Assembly (NCBI GenBank): GCA_013399695.1
Contig: VXAU01001246.1
Location: 861,405-925,404, forward strand
Length of the DNA stretch: 64,000 nucleotides
From: Formicarius rufipectus
Taxonomy: Eukaryota; Chordata; Aves; Passeriformes; Formicariidae
Reading direction: 5' to 3'
Under the pieces are notes generated by a model. The model did not search any database, was not told the DNA's origin, and worked only from the letters and a program-made list of their open reading frames with translations. Shown here piece by piece: positions 10,377 to 21,062 of the stretch. The position numbers and the translations under genes are program-made. The first letter of the stretch is position 1; each line of letters starts with the position of its first letter.

Positions 10377-13208
10377 TTCCTGTATGACTGTAGCTAAAAG
10401 CATGCAACAAGTGGCCATAATGTCTTAGGTGGAACAGACATAGTGACAGCCAAAATGCTGTGTGAACATAGTACCTATCCAGTCTCCTTGAATGACGCTT
10501 GGGAGGTCCATGGGCAAGTTTGACTTGGGCATCTCATTCTAGACTCTGCTGCCTGTAGCCAAAGGTGGAGCCTCTGCATAAAAAGGGCTTAATGAAGAGA
10601 TTTTCCTCATCATTGTTTGCCATAGCTGTGTCTGCCCGAAGAAGGCGACGGAATAGACCATCAGTACAAAGAGTTGCTGAAGGCTTCCACAGCAGACAAA
10701 GGTGTTATGAGAATTGCTGGAGATGGAGAAGCTAGTACTTGCTAAACACAGGATGTTTCCAAGATTAGAGATTTGACAGATTTTTAAAATGTATAGAAAA
10801 GTCCATTGCATGCTTTTTACCATTTTTTCTCCAGGTACAACATAATAAAAGTTCACTACTCTTTTTGGATTGACTGTCTGATCTTTGGGAAGACTTAGAA
10901 ACAGACTGAGTAACCGAAGATTTACAATGTCCTGCTGTACTATAGTTGTGTCATTGAAAGAGCCACATGAATTAGTAGCTTTCATTTTCATAAGTATCTT
11001 TACAGTTATTTATAATTTTAATCCATAAGATATAAAAAGGTGTATTTAGTATCATCTAATTGAATTTTGTAGCATTTTTGAAGAAAATAATTAACAGCTC
11101 CAAAGTTCCAGTTGTTTTATTTGGAAGGCATGGTAAACAGTTGTAAAATGCAGAATTTTCTCTTAGATTTACTAGTCTTCAGTTAACCCTTGAAATGCAG
11201 TATTGAGAATGCAGATTAGTGATTTAGTGTAAGTTACCAGAAATTAACAGGAAAGTCTTCACTGCTTTCTTCCTGCTTTATAAAACAGCCTTTCATCCTT
11301 TTACAGTTTGTTGCCTTAACTGTGCATTATTACTTACATAAATAAAATTTTTCAAGGATAATTCTGTTGTGGGAACATGAATATCTTATTTAAGCCTTCA
11401 GTCAATTACTTATCACACCAAATCACAACTACCTTAAAATTGTTTGAGGACACTAGCTCACCGTAGTTAACTCTTATTCCATTTGCCTGTTTGATTAAAT
11501 AGCCTTATGGTGAAGAGACATGCATTTTAGCATGAGATAATTTTTGCTTTCAGTAAGTAAATGAAGGTGTTTGAATGACAGAAAGAGAAATGTTTCTGTT
11601 TTATGTTGGGTGCATGGAGGACAGCAGAGCTGGCAAATTGATCAGCAGCGGATTCTTACCCATAACCTGTTGATACTTGTCCATGGCTTATTTTGACACG
11701 CTGGACTTTCTTTTTTTCATGTGTCACCTGTTGCCAGAAGGCAGCATCAGATGTTCAATATATGCAGGTCTGGATTGTAAAAGCCACTCTCTCCGTTCAT
11801 GTGCTATTGAAATCAATAAGAGCGAATGCTTTTTAAGAGACCTGAATGAAGAACAATTACCTGCAGCAGCTAAATTACATTTTGTATTGGATCATCTCTA
11901 GGCTGGGAGCTGGTAGGCACAATAGTGAGAAGGTGTAGAAATTAAGGAGCTGTCACAGTGACAGATGTGGCATACCAAAGTACCGAGTTAACCTGTGTTT
12001 TGGTAAATTAGATCTGCACTTATATAAACTGTCAGAACTGCGAAAGGCATCTGAAGGCATATAAATGCAAAAGAGTCATGCAGGCCTTCATCCTTTCCAT
12101 CCTGCAAAGAAATATAGAGCTCTAGCACCTTGTTTTGGTTTTGGAGGCTTTATGTTGCTTTGTATTTTATGAATTCTGGGATAGGCTGCAAATAGAGACA
12201 GTTCTGCAGAAGGTGCTGCAGTCCAGCTGAGGCTCGACAAGGGCCAGATGAGCCATGCTGGGCTTCATAGTTAATGTTACATTGGAGTACACATTTTACA
12301 TTTCTCACATATCTGCAAACACAAAATAATTAAGCAGTAGAAAACGTGACAGAATCCAAAAAGTCTGCAGGCTTCTGTGAGAATAATTGCTCTCTAGAGT
12401 GTGCTTCCATTAACAACTCTGAAAGCAAAAATCCTTTGGGGTGGTAAAACCATGTCCTTCGAATACACCATTGTTTGGTTGTTAGGGTGCAGTGGGTAGA
12501 CTGATGGGGGAGTATTTTGTTTGGTTTTATTCTCTATGCCTGCTGTCAGAATGATGTATTTAAGAAAGCTGCTCAACTTGGAAGAATTACATTATAGGCA
12601 TCTAAGATTCCCAGGTGCCTCTGGGCATAGACATCTTAAAAATTTGCACCCTTTTTGGGTTGTTTTTGTAATTCACTTCTTTTCCTGTCATTTTTTATTA
12701 GTACTTTATCACAAGACAGCCAGAAACAATATTCATTTTGGAATGTCCTGCAGCAGTATTGTCTTGTTGTTAACTCTTGTCATATTTCAGTCATTGGGTT
12801 TGAAAATGGAAAGTGATGAATGACTAGTGTTTTGTTTATAACATGTCTCATTCTAGAGCTTTCTCTAAGAGTAATACATTTTCATTACTTTATGGTGGGT
12901 TATTGAGGGGGCTTGTTGTTTTTTTTCTTAGTATAAGAAAGGGTTGCCAGAAGGACAGTTACAAAGAGAAACTGTCAAAAAAAAGGTATGGAAAAGGTAT
13001 TTTAAGAATATTAAGTTCCCATTTTGGTTTAATCTTAATGAATTTAGAAGCAGTGTGGAATAATCAAACATAAAATATTTTGATCTTTCTCACATATATG
13101 TACCTTAAAACATGAGCAATCATGATACAGACATAAAAATTTTACAACCAATCAGATTTTAATAAAATTCTTTTTGAGAAATAGACTCAAGCATGCAGGC
13201 GTGCACTT

Positions 13209-13223
13209 TGTGTGTGTGTGTGT
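13209..13223. repeat. TG microsatellite
   Basis: A pure TG dinucleotide run of about seven units in AT-rich DNA. Confidence 0.85.
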
Positions 13224-16200
13224 TTAATATGGTCAGAAAATTCAAATCCAGATGTTTTCTTAAAGGTTAAGACATATTTGTAACAACAAAGGAGGCCTTT
13301 TTTCCTTCTGCATGTATTTAAAATGGGCTACTTTTGAAAGAAGTTTCGGAGCCCCATTTGCATCCTAATTGCAACCCATTTCCTGGGTCCACAGTTAGGC
13401 AGACTATAGAGTGGCACTGGGGATTTCTGGGGCAGAGAAGTTGTTGGTTCTAGCTGAGCTCCTGAAAAATAAAAGGGAAAGAGATGAATGGATTTTTTTG
13501 CTTCAGCAGTCACCAGCTGGCAGATCAGCTCCTTGGAGCACGGCCAAGCAGCAGTTTACAGCAGCCCTGCAGCTGCTGTAGGCTAGGCTGGAGCACGACT
13601 GGCATGAAGCCACCTTCAGCTTTGGACAAGGACTCAGCCCTCAAATTGGCAAACAGATGCATTGGGATTGTGGCTTTGCTTGCTCATGTCTAATGCTCAT
13701 AGAACGCAATTGGTACCTAAAAGTCCATTGCAGAAAATTTTGCATTAGATATTTAGAGACAGGAATGAGAAAGAGGTTAAACATAAATGTTGAAGTTTGT
13801 GGAAAGTGTTTTTCTTGTTGGTATGGCATATGTGGTTTTTACATTTGTGCATTTCATTCTGGGATATTTTTCACATTCTGACCAGGTCGTAAGAATCCTA
13901 AATAACTGTAAAATGGACCAGCAAGAAAATCCAATTAGATTATCTTCTTTCAGGCTAAATTACCTGAATTCATCAAATGAATAACGATGTACAACTAATT
14001 GTAATTCTCTATGCTGTGATTTTTATGAAAATGTTAGTCTGATAGCAAAAGATACTTTGCATGAAAATCGAAGCAGCATTGGACTTTTTACTGGCAATGT
14101 TTTGGAGGAAGAATAATGTTACTCAAGTGAGGAGAGAGAAGATCTCTTGTTGATTTTTACTCCCATCTGACCACTGTTCTCTTATCCTGATTAGAAGCTG
14201 TTCTTCAGTAATCTGTCAAAGGTAGCGACAATAGTATTGGGTTGTGGCAGAGTTTCTGTTAAAATCTCTGCTCATTTGATATCTAACTATACATCTGATA
14301 GAATGAGTCTGTCTTTCCTTGTTAACAATCCTATTATTGCTGGGGATAGGGCCAAACCACTTTCTTAGAATACTGATGGCATATTCTTTTGATATTTTAA
14401 AATCTAGGTAAATTAGCTCTTAATTTGTCCCCCCAGTGTTGTTTAATTATTCAATAGAAAGGAAACTCCAGCAAGTTATAGCTTCACAAAACTAAGGTCT
14501 TCCCTAACCACATAAACATTATTAAATATTTATTGATACATGCACACATGTTGTCTTCCCCCATTGGCCAAGAACCAGAAGCAAGTATTTTGTAGACCTG
14601 CAAACCAGCATTTATTTTCTAAATTGAAAACATTTTATGTGAAATATAACCTCATGAAGAAGAAGCAAGAAACACCACAGTGCCAGATATTCATAACAGC
14701 ATTTCATCAAGATCAAGTTAAAAAGCTGCATTAAAAAATCATGTAATCATGCCTTGACCTCTTACTGGTACCCAGTTTCAACAGTATGCCTTGCTTTGAA
14801 CATGCTTCCACAGTTCTCATTTTCAATATCAGTTGATTCTTCTCTATTTACTTTAAGCCTCCCCTGTGGCTATAAATTATTTCATAAGAATTTTTTCCCC
14901 ACAGATTTTTAGTTTTAAACTCAAGAGGCAAAAGTAACCGCTAAGCTACACTGATTATAAGACAACTTGTATCCAAGACTTTTAGCAATGGTCATGCTTC
15001 TCACCAGAAGTGAGTTGTGTAGCCAGTGTTACAGAGGTCTATAGCAACATGTTTAAAATCTGCTTATTCACATGTCACGCTGCTTATGACTGAACGATCT
15101 CACTGAATGAAGACAAGAACAAGGGTATTTACTGATTAAACAGATAAATTACATGCTTTTGATGGCACATCAGTAGCAGCTGTAAGAGAAATCATTCTTA
15201 ATTCCTAGACTTTTTACTGAGCAGTGTATACCTCCAGCTAAAGCTTTGACATGTTTTTATTAAAACAAATATATACTGATCGGAATGCAGTATCAGTGCC
15301 TGCTTTTGTGAGTTGTGGGAGAAGATTATGATTTCCATAAATTGGAAAACTGTTCTTGGAAATTACTTACCAATAGCCCATTGTTAAAAGGGAAGACTAT
15401 ACTAAGTAGGGTTTTATAGTGTTTGATACTGTTCATTTACTACCAGGGTGATGGACTAGAGATTATTCTTATTGAATCTATATCTTACATGAAGTTAGGT
15501 GGGATGGAAAACATGTTAATGGATTAAACTGGATTTCAGAATTATCTTGTTACATTAGAGAAAAGATGAAAGGAAAAATGATGAAATTCAACAGAGACAA
15601 ATTAGGTATTATGTCTAAGTAACAATACTCAGCTGACTTTAGAAATAATTTTGTAGAAGAAAATCATGGAACTATTGTGGTCAACCAGATGAACATGAGT
15701 GAACAATTTCATGCTGTTGTCAAATAAAATTACTAACCTCATGCTGGCATGATTAAAAAGAAGCAGGTGAAGAAATCCTTCATAGGATTATTAGTGCTTC
15801 TTCAGTTTCATAATGGTGGGGGATTACCTTAATTACAATGCTGTTGGGCCTTCTACTCCAAGAAAAAAAATTGTGGAATTACATAAAGGAATCTATAGAG
15901 AAGACAAGTGTGAATGACTCATAGCCTAGCAGAAGAGCCCTATGAGAAAAGATCAGTGTGATATTTTTTTCATTCTAGAGCAGAGAAGATTAAGGGGTTG
16001 CTTGACAGCTTTATTTGAAGACATAAACAGGTATTCAAGATCAAACAGCAATTTTTTCTACCTTTCTGTGACAGAGAGAAGGAATAGATTTGAAGTCACA
16101 GAATAGACCTGAAGTCCTACCATGAGGTTCCTCTAAGGTTCTCTATCAATCCGTAGGTTGTCAGAGGGTATAGGGTAACGTATGGTAACTCCAGAAACAT

Positions 16201-17135
16201 TCCATTACAATAAATGTAGGGATTTTTGGCAGGGCATTAAATTTGTCTCTTTTGTCCCAGTAGGAAGATTTTATTTGCTGACGTAAAAATAGATACATAA
16301 ATTAATTAATTCAGTAATAAAAAGAGATTGAATTTACAGGCAGGTCCCCTTAGTCCCTAGGAATTAAATGGAATTTCATTTCATCCTCTATATGCTATAC
16401 GCATAAAATCTGAAGTAATGTTTTCCAGAAGTGTTCTACTCCATTTATCAATCTGATGCAATCAGCACTGAATAAAGTAGAAAAAAAATGATGTTCCAGT
16501 ACTAATAATTTTCTGAAGTATCATCTGTGATGCCTAAAACGCACTGCAATCCTGATAAACAAAGTGCCTATGACTCTGCATGGTATCATGACCATTAGCC
16601 TGCCTAAGCTAAAAAAAGGATGTAGGCCGTCAGTATTGACTGTGTCATTCTTCTATGTTGCTTAGGATAGAAATGCATGTGAAGTGATAGAATTCCTTCT
16701 GAAACAATACATCCAAGTTTCCTATGAGGTCAGGGAAACATCCTGAAATAAAATTAGCAAAATACGGTTGGAAGGCTTGGTATTTTCTGAGCTTTGTTCT
16801 GCAATGTCAGAGCCCATATATCAATGTAAATGTCAAGAATGCTACTATGTCCTTGTAAAGTTCTTTTTCTTTCTTGTTGAAGAAAACTTATATGGAGTCA
16901 AAGTGGACTTTTGTTGCAGATTAACTAGTTGTTTTAACCTATACCTGGGAAAGTGTACTATCATCTCCCCAGTCAGGTTATGTAGGACACCAGTTAAACA
17001 CTGAACATCTTCTGTGATCTGATTTGCCATATATATAACTTATCATCATTTAAACAAAATCAAATGTATGCCTGCTTACACAGCATCAGAAGTTGGTAAT
17101 GTGCTGGCAGAGAATTTTGGCATGTATTTCACTTG

Positions 17136-17461
17136 TCATCATCATCATCATGGCTAGACTTCGCGGACGAAGATTTGGGAGGGTTTTACGCACGCTTGCT
17201 GCAAGCACGCTGATGGCTGATAAGGCCAATGCGAGATGGGCAAGTCCGGTTGCAAAAGGCACAGCAGAAAGTTTCCGTAGGTGGTACTATCAGGGCACGG
17301 TTCTTTCTGCATTGCCTTTTCTCCTCCAGGCTGATTCTGCGTGCTGTTTCAAAGGAGACTGCAGCATTATAGATTGTGTGTCTCCATGTCTCCCAATTGG
17401 AGGCCAGGGTGTAAATACACAACAAAACACCTTGATCCAAGGGACAATGAAAATTGAGCAT
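17136..17461 (-). mobile_element. 3' end of a non-LTR retrotransposon (not CR1), zinc-finger-like pol C-terminus and (TGA)n tail
   Basis: The minus strand holds a 91-codon frame. Its latter part reads NWETWRHTIYNAAVSFETAR, a basic EEKRQCRKNR stretch, then CCAFCNRTCPSRIGLISHQR followed by AC. The last part is a C-x2-C-x12-H-x3-C finger. I recall this W/basic/'SRIGL-SH-R' arrangement from the C-termini of non-LTR retrotransposon polyproteins. After the stop at 17186-17188 comes a short 3' UTR with a CTTCG-TCCG-CGAAG hairpin (about 17159-17172). It ends in an ATG/TGA trinucleotide run (plus strand TCATCATCATCATCATGG). A trinucleotide tail is typical of RTE-type elements, but the clade is not proven. 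The segment is GC- and CpG-richer than its flanks and the frame is surprisingly intact. An overlapping plus-strand frame of 130 codons is a shadow of it. Confidence 0.65.
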
Positions 17462-17856
17462 GTTCTGAGCTTAACTAAGGCATGATGATATTTTCAAAGT
17501 ATGTTCTTTAGATTATGCAAGTGTTTGACAATGTTAAGTGTTGAACTGTTTGCAGTCAAAATTCCCATTTTCTCAGCAGCATTTACAATCCATGGAAATG
17601 TTCAAGTTTTATGTTGTGAAAAAAAATAAATCCTTTGATATAAACTACGTTTTTTAAATAAAATGCCAAAGTCTTTACTTATGGTAAGAATTTTCAATAT
17701 TTGTGCTGTTAAATATGGATGAACAATACTTCTATTCTGTGCTAACAGTGCCTTGGAATGTTTAACTTTAGTGTGCCAGACCCATGTGCTGGGTCTACGG
17801 ACATATATAGTGAGGAGTGTTTTATATACTCTACACCTCTTTTCTACTGTGTTCTT
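17462..17856. other. Short AT-rich spacer, probably intron upstream of the candidate exon
   Basis: Unique AT-rich DNA between the retrotransposon fragment and the splice signals at 17857. No gene is seen here. Confidence 0.5.
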
Positions 17857-17890
17857 TACTAACACTTTTTGGTTTGTTTTGTTTCCCCAG
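17857..17890 (+). promoter_or_regulatory. 3' splice site: TACTAAC branch site and CAG acceptor
   Basis: TACTAAC, the ideal branch-point sequence, lies at 17857-17863. It is followed by a T-rich tract and TTTCCCCAG ending at 17890, so the branch adenosine (17862) sits 28 bases before the exon. This is within the usual 18-40 base distance. This combination is much less likely by chance than a bare CAG. Confidence 0.6.
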
Positions 17891-18376
17891 ACTACATATC
17901 CAATCAGAACGGGGAGCCAAAATCTCAGCACAAGGGACAGAAAGTCAGCACATACTCCCACCGAGGACCCTTTTAGTCACCCGTCAGGCAACCAAGCAGC
18001 AGCCTATGAAAGCAAGAGCTGTCAGCTGTCTAATTTGTGTCTGAGCAACCTCCTAAAGGAGAAGGAGATCGTGGAAGTCATCAAGCACACTAGAGGCACG
18101 TATGAAACCCTCGCTTCAGAGGTCACCCAGAATGGTTTGGCTGTCACGGCACCAAGTACAGAAAAGCCAGTATCCAAGGCAGACAGCTACCCAGTGTTCT
18201 CAGGGGCTCCAAAAGACCAAAGTGCTGTACCTCGGCAGCACACCACCTTCACAGGGAGACTTGGGCAGCCTCCGAGGGGACCCATCTCTTTACACATGTA
18301 CAGTAGAAAAAATGTTTTCCTTCACCACAATTTACACACAGCAGAACTACAGACTTTAGGTCAGCAAGATAGTTAA
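17891..18376 (+). CDS. Candidate 3'-terminal coding exon of an unidentified gene
   Basis: From the acceptor at 17890 the phase-0 frame is open for 161 codons to TAA at 18374-18376. The DNA is markedly GC-richer than its surroundings, and many third codon positions are G or C, as in real coding sequence. The peptide is hydrophilic and rich in S, T, P, Q and H. It has no transmembrane segment, and a basic/acidic helix-like patch (LLKEKEIVEVIKHTRGTYET) lies about one third in. The end reads SRKNVFLHHNLHTAELQTLG followed by QQDS. This looks like a disordered C-terminal tail, for instance of a receptor or scaffold protein, but I do not recognise the family. The frame also runs open upstream to an ATG at 17753, which I do not use because the splice signals lie inside it. 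An AATAAA follows at 18604. A decayed retrocopy or a noncoding exon are the alternatives. Confidence 0.5.
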   Translation, partial: TTYPIRTGSQNLSTRDRKSAHTPTEDPFSHPSGNQAAAYESKSCQLSNLCLSNLLKEKEIVEVIKHTRGTYETLASEVTQNGLAVTAPSTEKPVSKADSYPVFSGAPKDQSAVPRQHTTFTGRLGQPPRGPISLHMYSRKNVFLHHNLHTAELQTLGQQDS

Positions 18377-18603
18377 CAAGGTGCTTACATTCTTGCCATG
18401 GAAGGAGGTTTGCTTAAAGAGAACCATAAGCTCTCCTAGAGCTCAGACTTCACTTCTCATCTGTTACTATTTTCATGTGAAAAAAAAACAAAGTAAAAAT
18501 TGTCTGTAGGTTCCATGCTTTCCCGTCTGGGACTGAGACAAAAGGATGAACTAGATTGTTAAACAACTAGGTTGGTTTGTCATGCAGAAGTCACCATGGC
18601 TGT

Positions 18604-18609
18604 AATAAA
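18604..18609 (+). terminator. Poly(A) signal AATAAA downstream of the candidate exon
   Basis: AATAAA lies 228 bases after the stop codon at 18376, a plausible distance for a short 3' UTR. The hexamer is frequent by chance in AT-rich DNA, so its weight comes only from position. Confidence 0.3.
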
Positions 18610-18619
18610 TGGGACCATC

Positions 18620-20482
18620 TGACTGGCACTGCTTGTCCAATATTGGCTAAATAATTTTTTTTCCCATCTATAAGTCACTATCATTCCCTGAAATTCTAGA
18701 AGATGGTCTTAAAAAATATCATGTATGTTTAATAATATTGCTGTTAAAGTAGATGTGAGGAATGAATAGATAAGTAATTAGTAAACCCTCTTGAATTTCA
18801 TAGAGGCTAGGAAAATAAGGTATCAGAAATTTTTAAGGATGCTCTTTTCACACTCTTTTTTTTTTAATACAGTGAAATTTACTTACTTGTAGAGGTGTGT
18901 TACCATTTCTTGCTGTATGTGATCTATGAGTGCCTCATGCCACAAGTAGAGGAAGTGACTGATTTTCCTCTGACAACAAGGTTCATGGAGACTAGCCAGG
19001 TATTTGCATCTGTAATTGGGTCCCAAACTGAGAATGTTAGCTTGGTTCCTCCACCTTCCCTTCCCTCCTACCACCTTTATTTAACAACATCCCTTGAAAT
19101 GTTTCTGTTCCATGAGGACATGTCAAGTTCTGGTGATCTTTGTGCTTACAGGCACTGTATTACTCATGATGCAGCGTGACATTCTGCTATGTAATGCATT
19201 CTATAATTTCATTTCACTTCCCAGACAAAAAATGGGTGAAAGACTAAAGAAAAGTCTTATTACCCAGGCCAAAATACCTGTGTAAGTCAAAAGTTCTGTA
19301 GGCTGTGTCATCTGCATGTAAGGACTTGGTTTATACCAGTTCAGTGGGTTTGTTAGTCTTGACATATGACACACAAGTGAGATGAATTTAATGCCTTGTC
19401 TCGCAGAGGTATGAAATTACCTGATCACACCATAAAATTTGCAGACCTGCTAGTATCTAAAGATCTGGTTTTCCCCTCTCAGAAGGCTTGAAAACAGGAA
19501 TCTGAGTCAAGTTACTCTAAACATGTAGCATATACTAAACATGACACTCAGTTTACAACTTCTCTGATGTAATCTCTTAGAATTATAATAGGACATGTAG
19601 TTAGTAGTTTATAAATAATCTGGCATATTTAAGTACAGTTGAGGCAGATCTGAGACAAGTCACCTCTCTCTTTAACCTGTGATTAATTAAGAAAGACAAG
19701 GGTGCAGCACATTCTCACACAAAGAAACAGGCCAGTTTGACTTAACAGAAATAGTTTATAATGAAAACAAAGCTTCTGTAGCCACTAAAATCTGTGATTT
19801 TTAAATGTAAGTCACATAGACCATATAAAATAAATTAATGGTAAAATTTACCTAGTGTCAAATATATCTGCTTCACTACTTAATATTTGGTTTAACACAA
19901 GGATTGGTTAGATTAAGAAATAAAGTAGACTATGAGCTTGGCAGATATTCTGCAAAGCGATTTCAGCAGCCTGAAATTTCAGGCTCCTGTTTATTGAGGA
20001 TTTTATTTTCAGTAAAGCAGATTTTATTACATTATCTGATTTTGAAGAGAGCAGGTTCTGTCTACATATTCTGTAGTGATAATTTTGGGTATCCAGAGAT
20101 GGATACCTAAGAATGAAGACAAACATTTGCCAAAGTTCTTTGTGTTCATATGTACATTGCTGCTGCCAAAACAGAATGTACAAAAATTGCAAACACAGCT
20201 TGACTGAATTAACTGTGGGTATTCAAGACTCCCAGTCCTGTACTGAAACTCATAATTTAAAGTCTACTGAAAAAGTTAAAAATAGTAGTAAGAGAACTTT
20301 CTTCTGAGCAATCTCTTAATGTCATGGTAGATTCAGAGGACAGTTAATTCTTACTAACAACTCATTTCAGTCTTACTCATCTCAAAAGTTGATGTTTGCA
20401 ATTATATTTCAGATCTGTAAATAAATTAAACACTGTAATCAAGGATTTTCTTTTCCAGTATACAAATGTACTATACTACATT
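18620..20482. other. AT-rich stretch, nothing recognised
   Basis: Unique AT-rich DNA with several short overlapping open frames in different phases (for example at 18883-19285 on both strands) and no recognisable domain, repeat or RNA gene. Confidence 0.55.
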
Positions 20483-20551
20483 AAAAAAAAAAACAAAAAA
20501 AACAAAAAAAAACAAAACACACAAAACCAACACAAAAAACAAACAAACAAA
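20483..20551. repeat. A/C-rich low-complexity tract
   Basis: A-runs interrupted by single C, then AAAAC and AAAC units. It has the same composition class as the tracts at 5535, 57481 and, on the other strand, 37777 and 52763. Confidence 0.9.
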
Positions 20552-20672
20552 TATCATCTTCAATTTTAGCTAATGTACTATATATATAGTTGTTTTTTTC
20601 CTGGGAAAATGGACTTTTGGATTACACTTTATCAAAGAAAAATCCATCTATGAGTTTCAAAAATAAGATTTT

Positions 20673-21062
20673 NNNNNNNNNNNNNNNNNNNNNNNNNNNN
20701 NNNNNNNNNNNNNNNNNNNNNNNNNNNNNNNNNNNNNNNNNNNNNNNNNNNNNNNNNNNNNNNNNNNNNNNNNNNNNNNNNNNNNNNNNNNNNNNNNNNN
20801 NNNNNNNNNNNNNNNNNNNNNNNNNNNNNNNNNNNNNNNNNNNNNNNNNNNNNNNNNNNNNNNNNNNNNNNNNNNNNNNNNNNNNNNNNNNNNNNNNNNN
20901 NNNNNNNNNNNNNNNNNNNNNNNNNNNNNNNNNNNNNNNNNNNNNNNNNNNNNNNNNNNNNNNNNNNNNNNNNNNNNNNNNNNNNNNNNNNNNNNNNNNN
21001 NNNNNNNNNNNNNNNNNNNNNNNNNNNNNNNNNNNNNNNNNNNNNNNNNNNNNNNNNNNNNN
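20673..21062. other. Assembly gap of 390 N
   Basis: All bases are N. Any open frame crossing it is meaningless. The gap is flanked by AT-rich sequence and begins about 120 bases after an A/C-rich tract, a common cause of short-read assembly breaks. Confidence 1.

Larger units (their letters stand above)
8133..17135. other. Long AT-rich stretch without recognised genes
   Basis: Nine kilobases of unique AT-rich sequence. Small structures seen are an 18-base direct repeat at 10329-10376, a TG microsatellite at 13209-13223 and an imperfect 19-base tandem at 16082-16119. A 150-codon minus frame (10539-10991) has no recognisable domain and no flanking signals. The pieces at about 9000-9240 and 11740-11900 look less random than their surroundings and could be conserved noncoding elements. 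Confidence 0.55.

Noticed and set aside
10539..10991. 150-codon minus-strand frame
   Set aside because: No domain, no splice or promoter signals, AT-like codon use. Its length is unusual for this window but not enough by itself.
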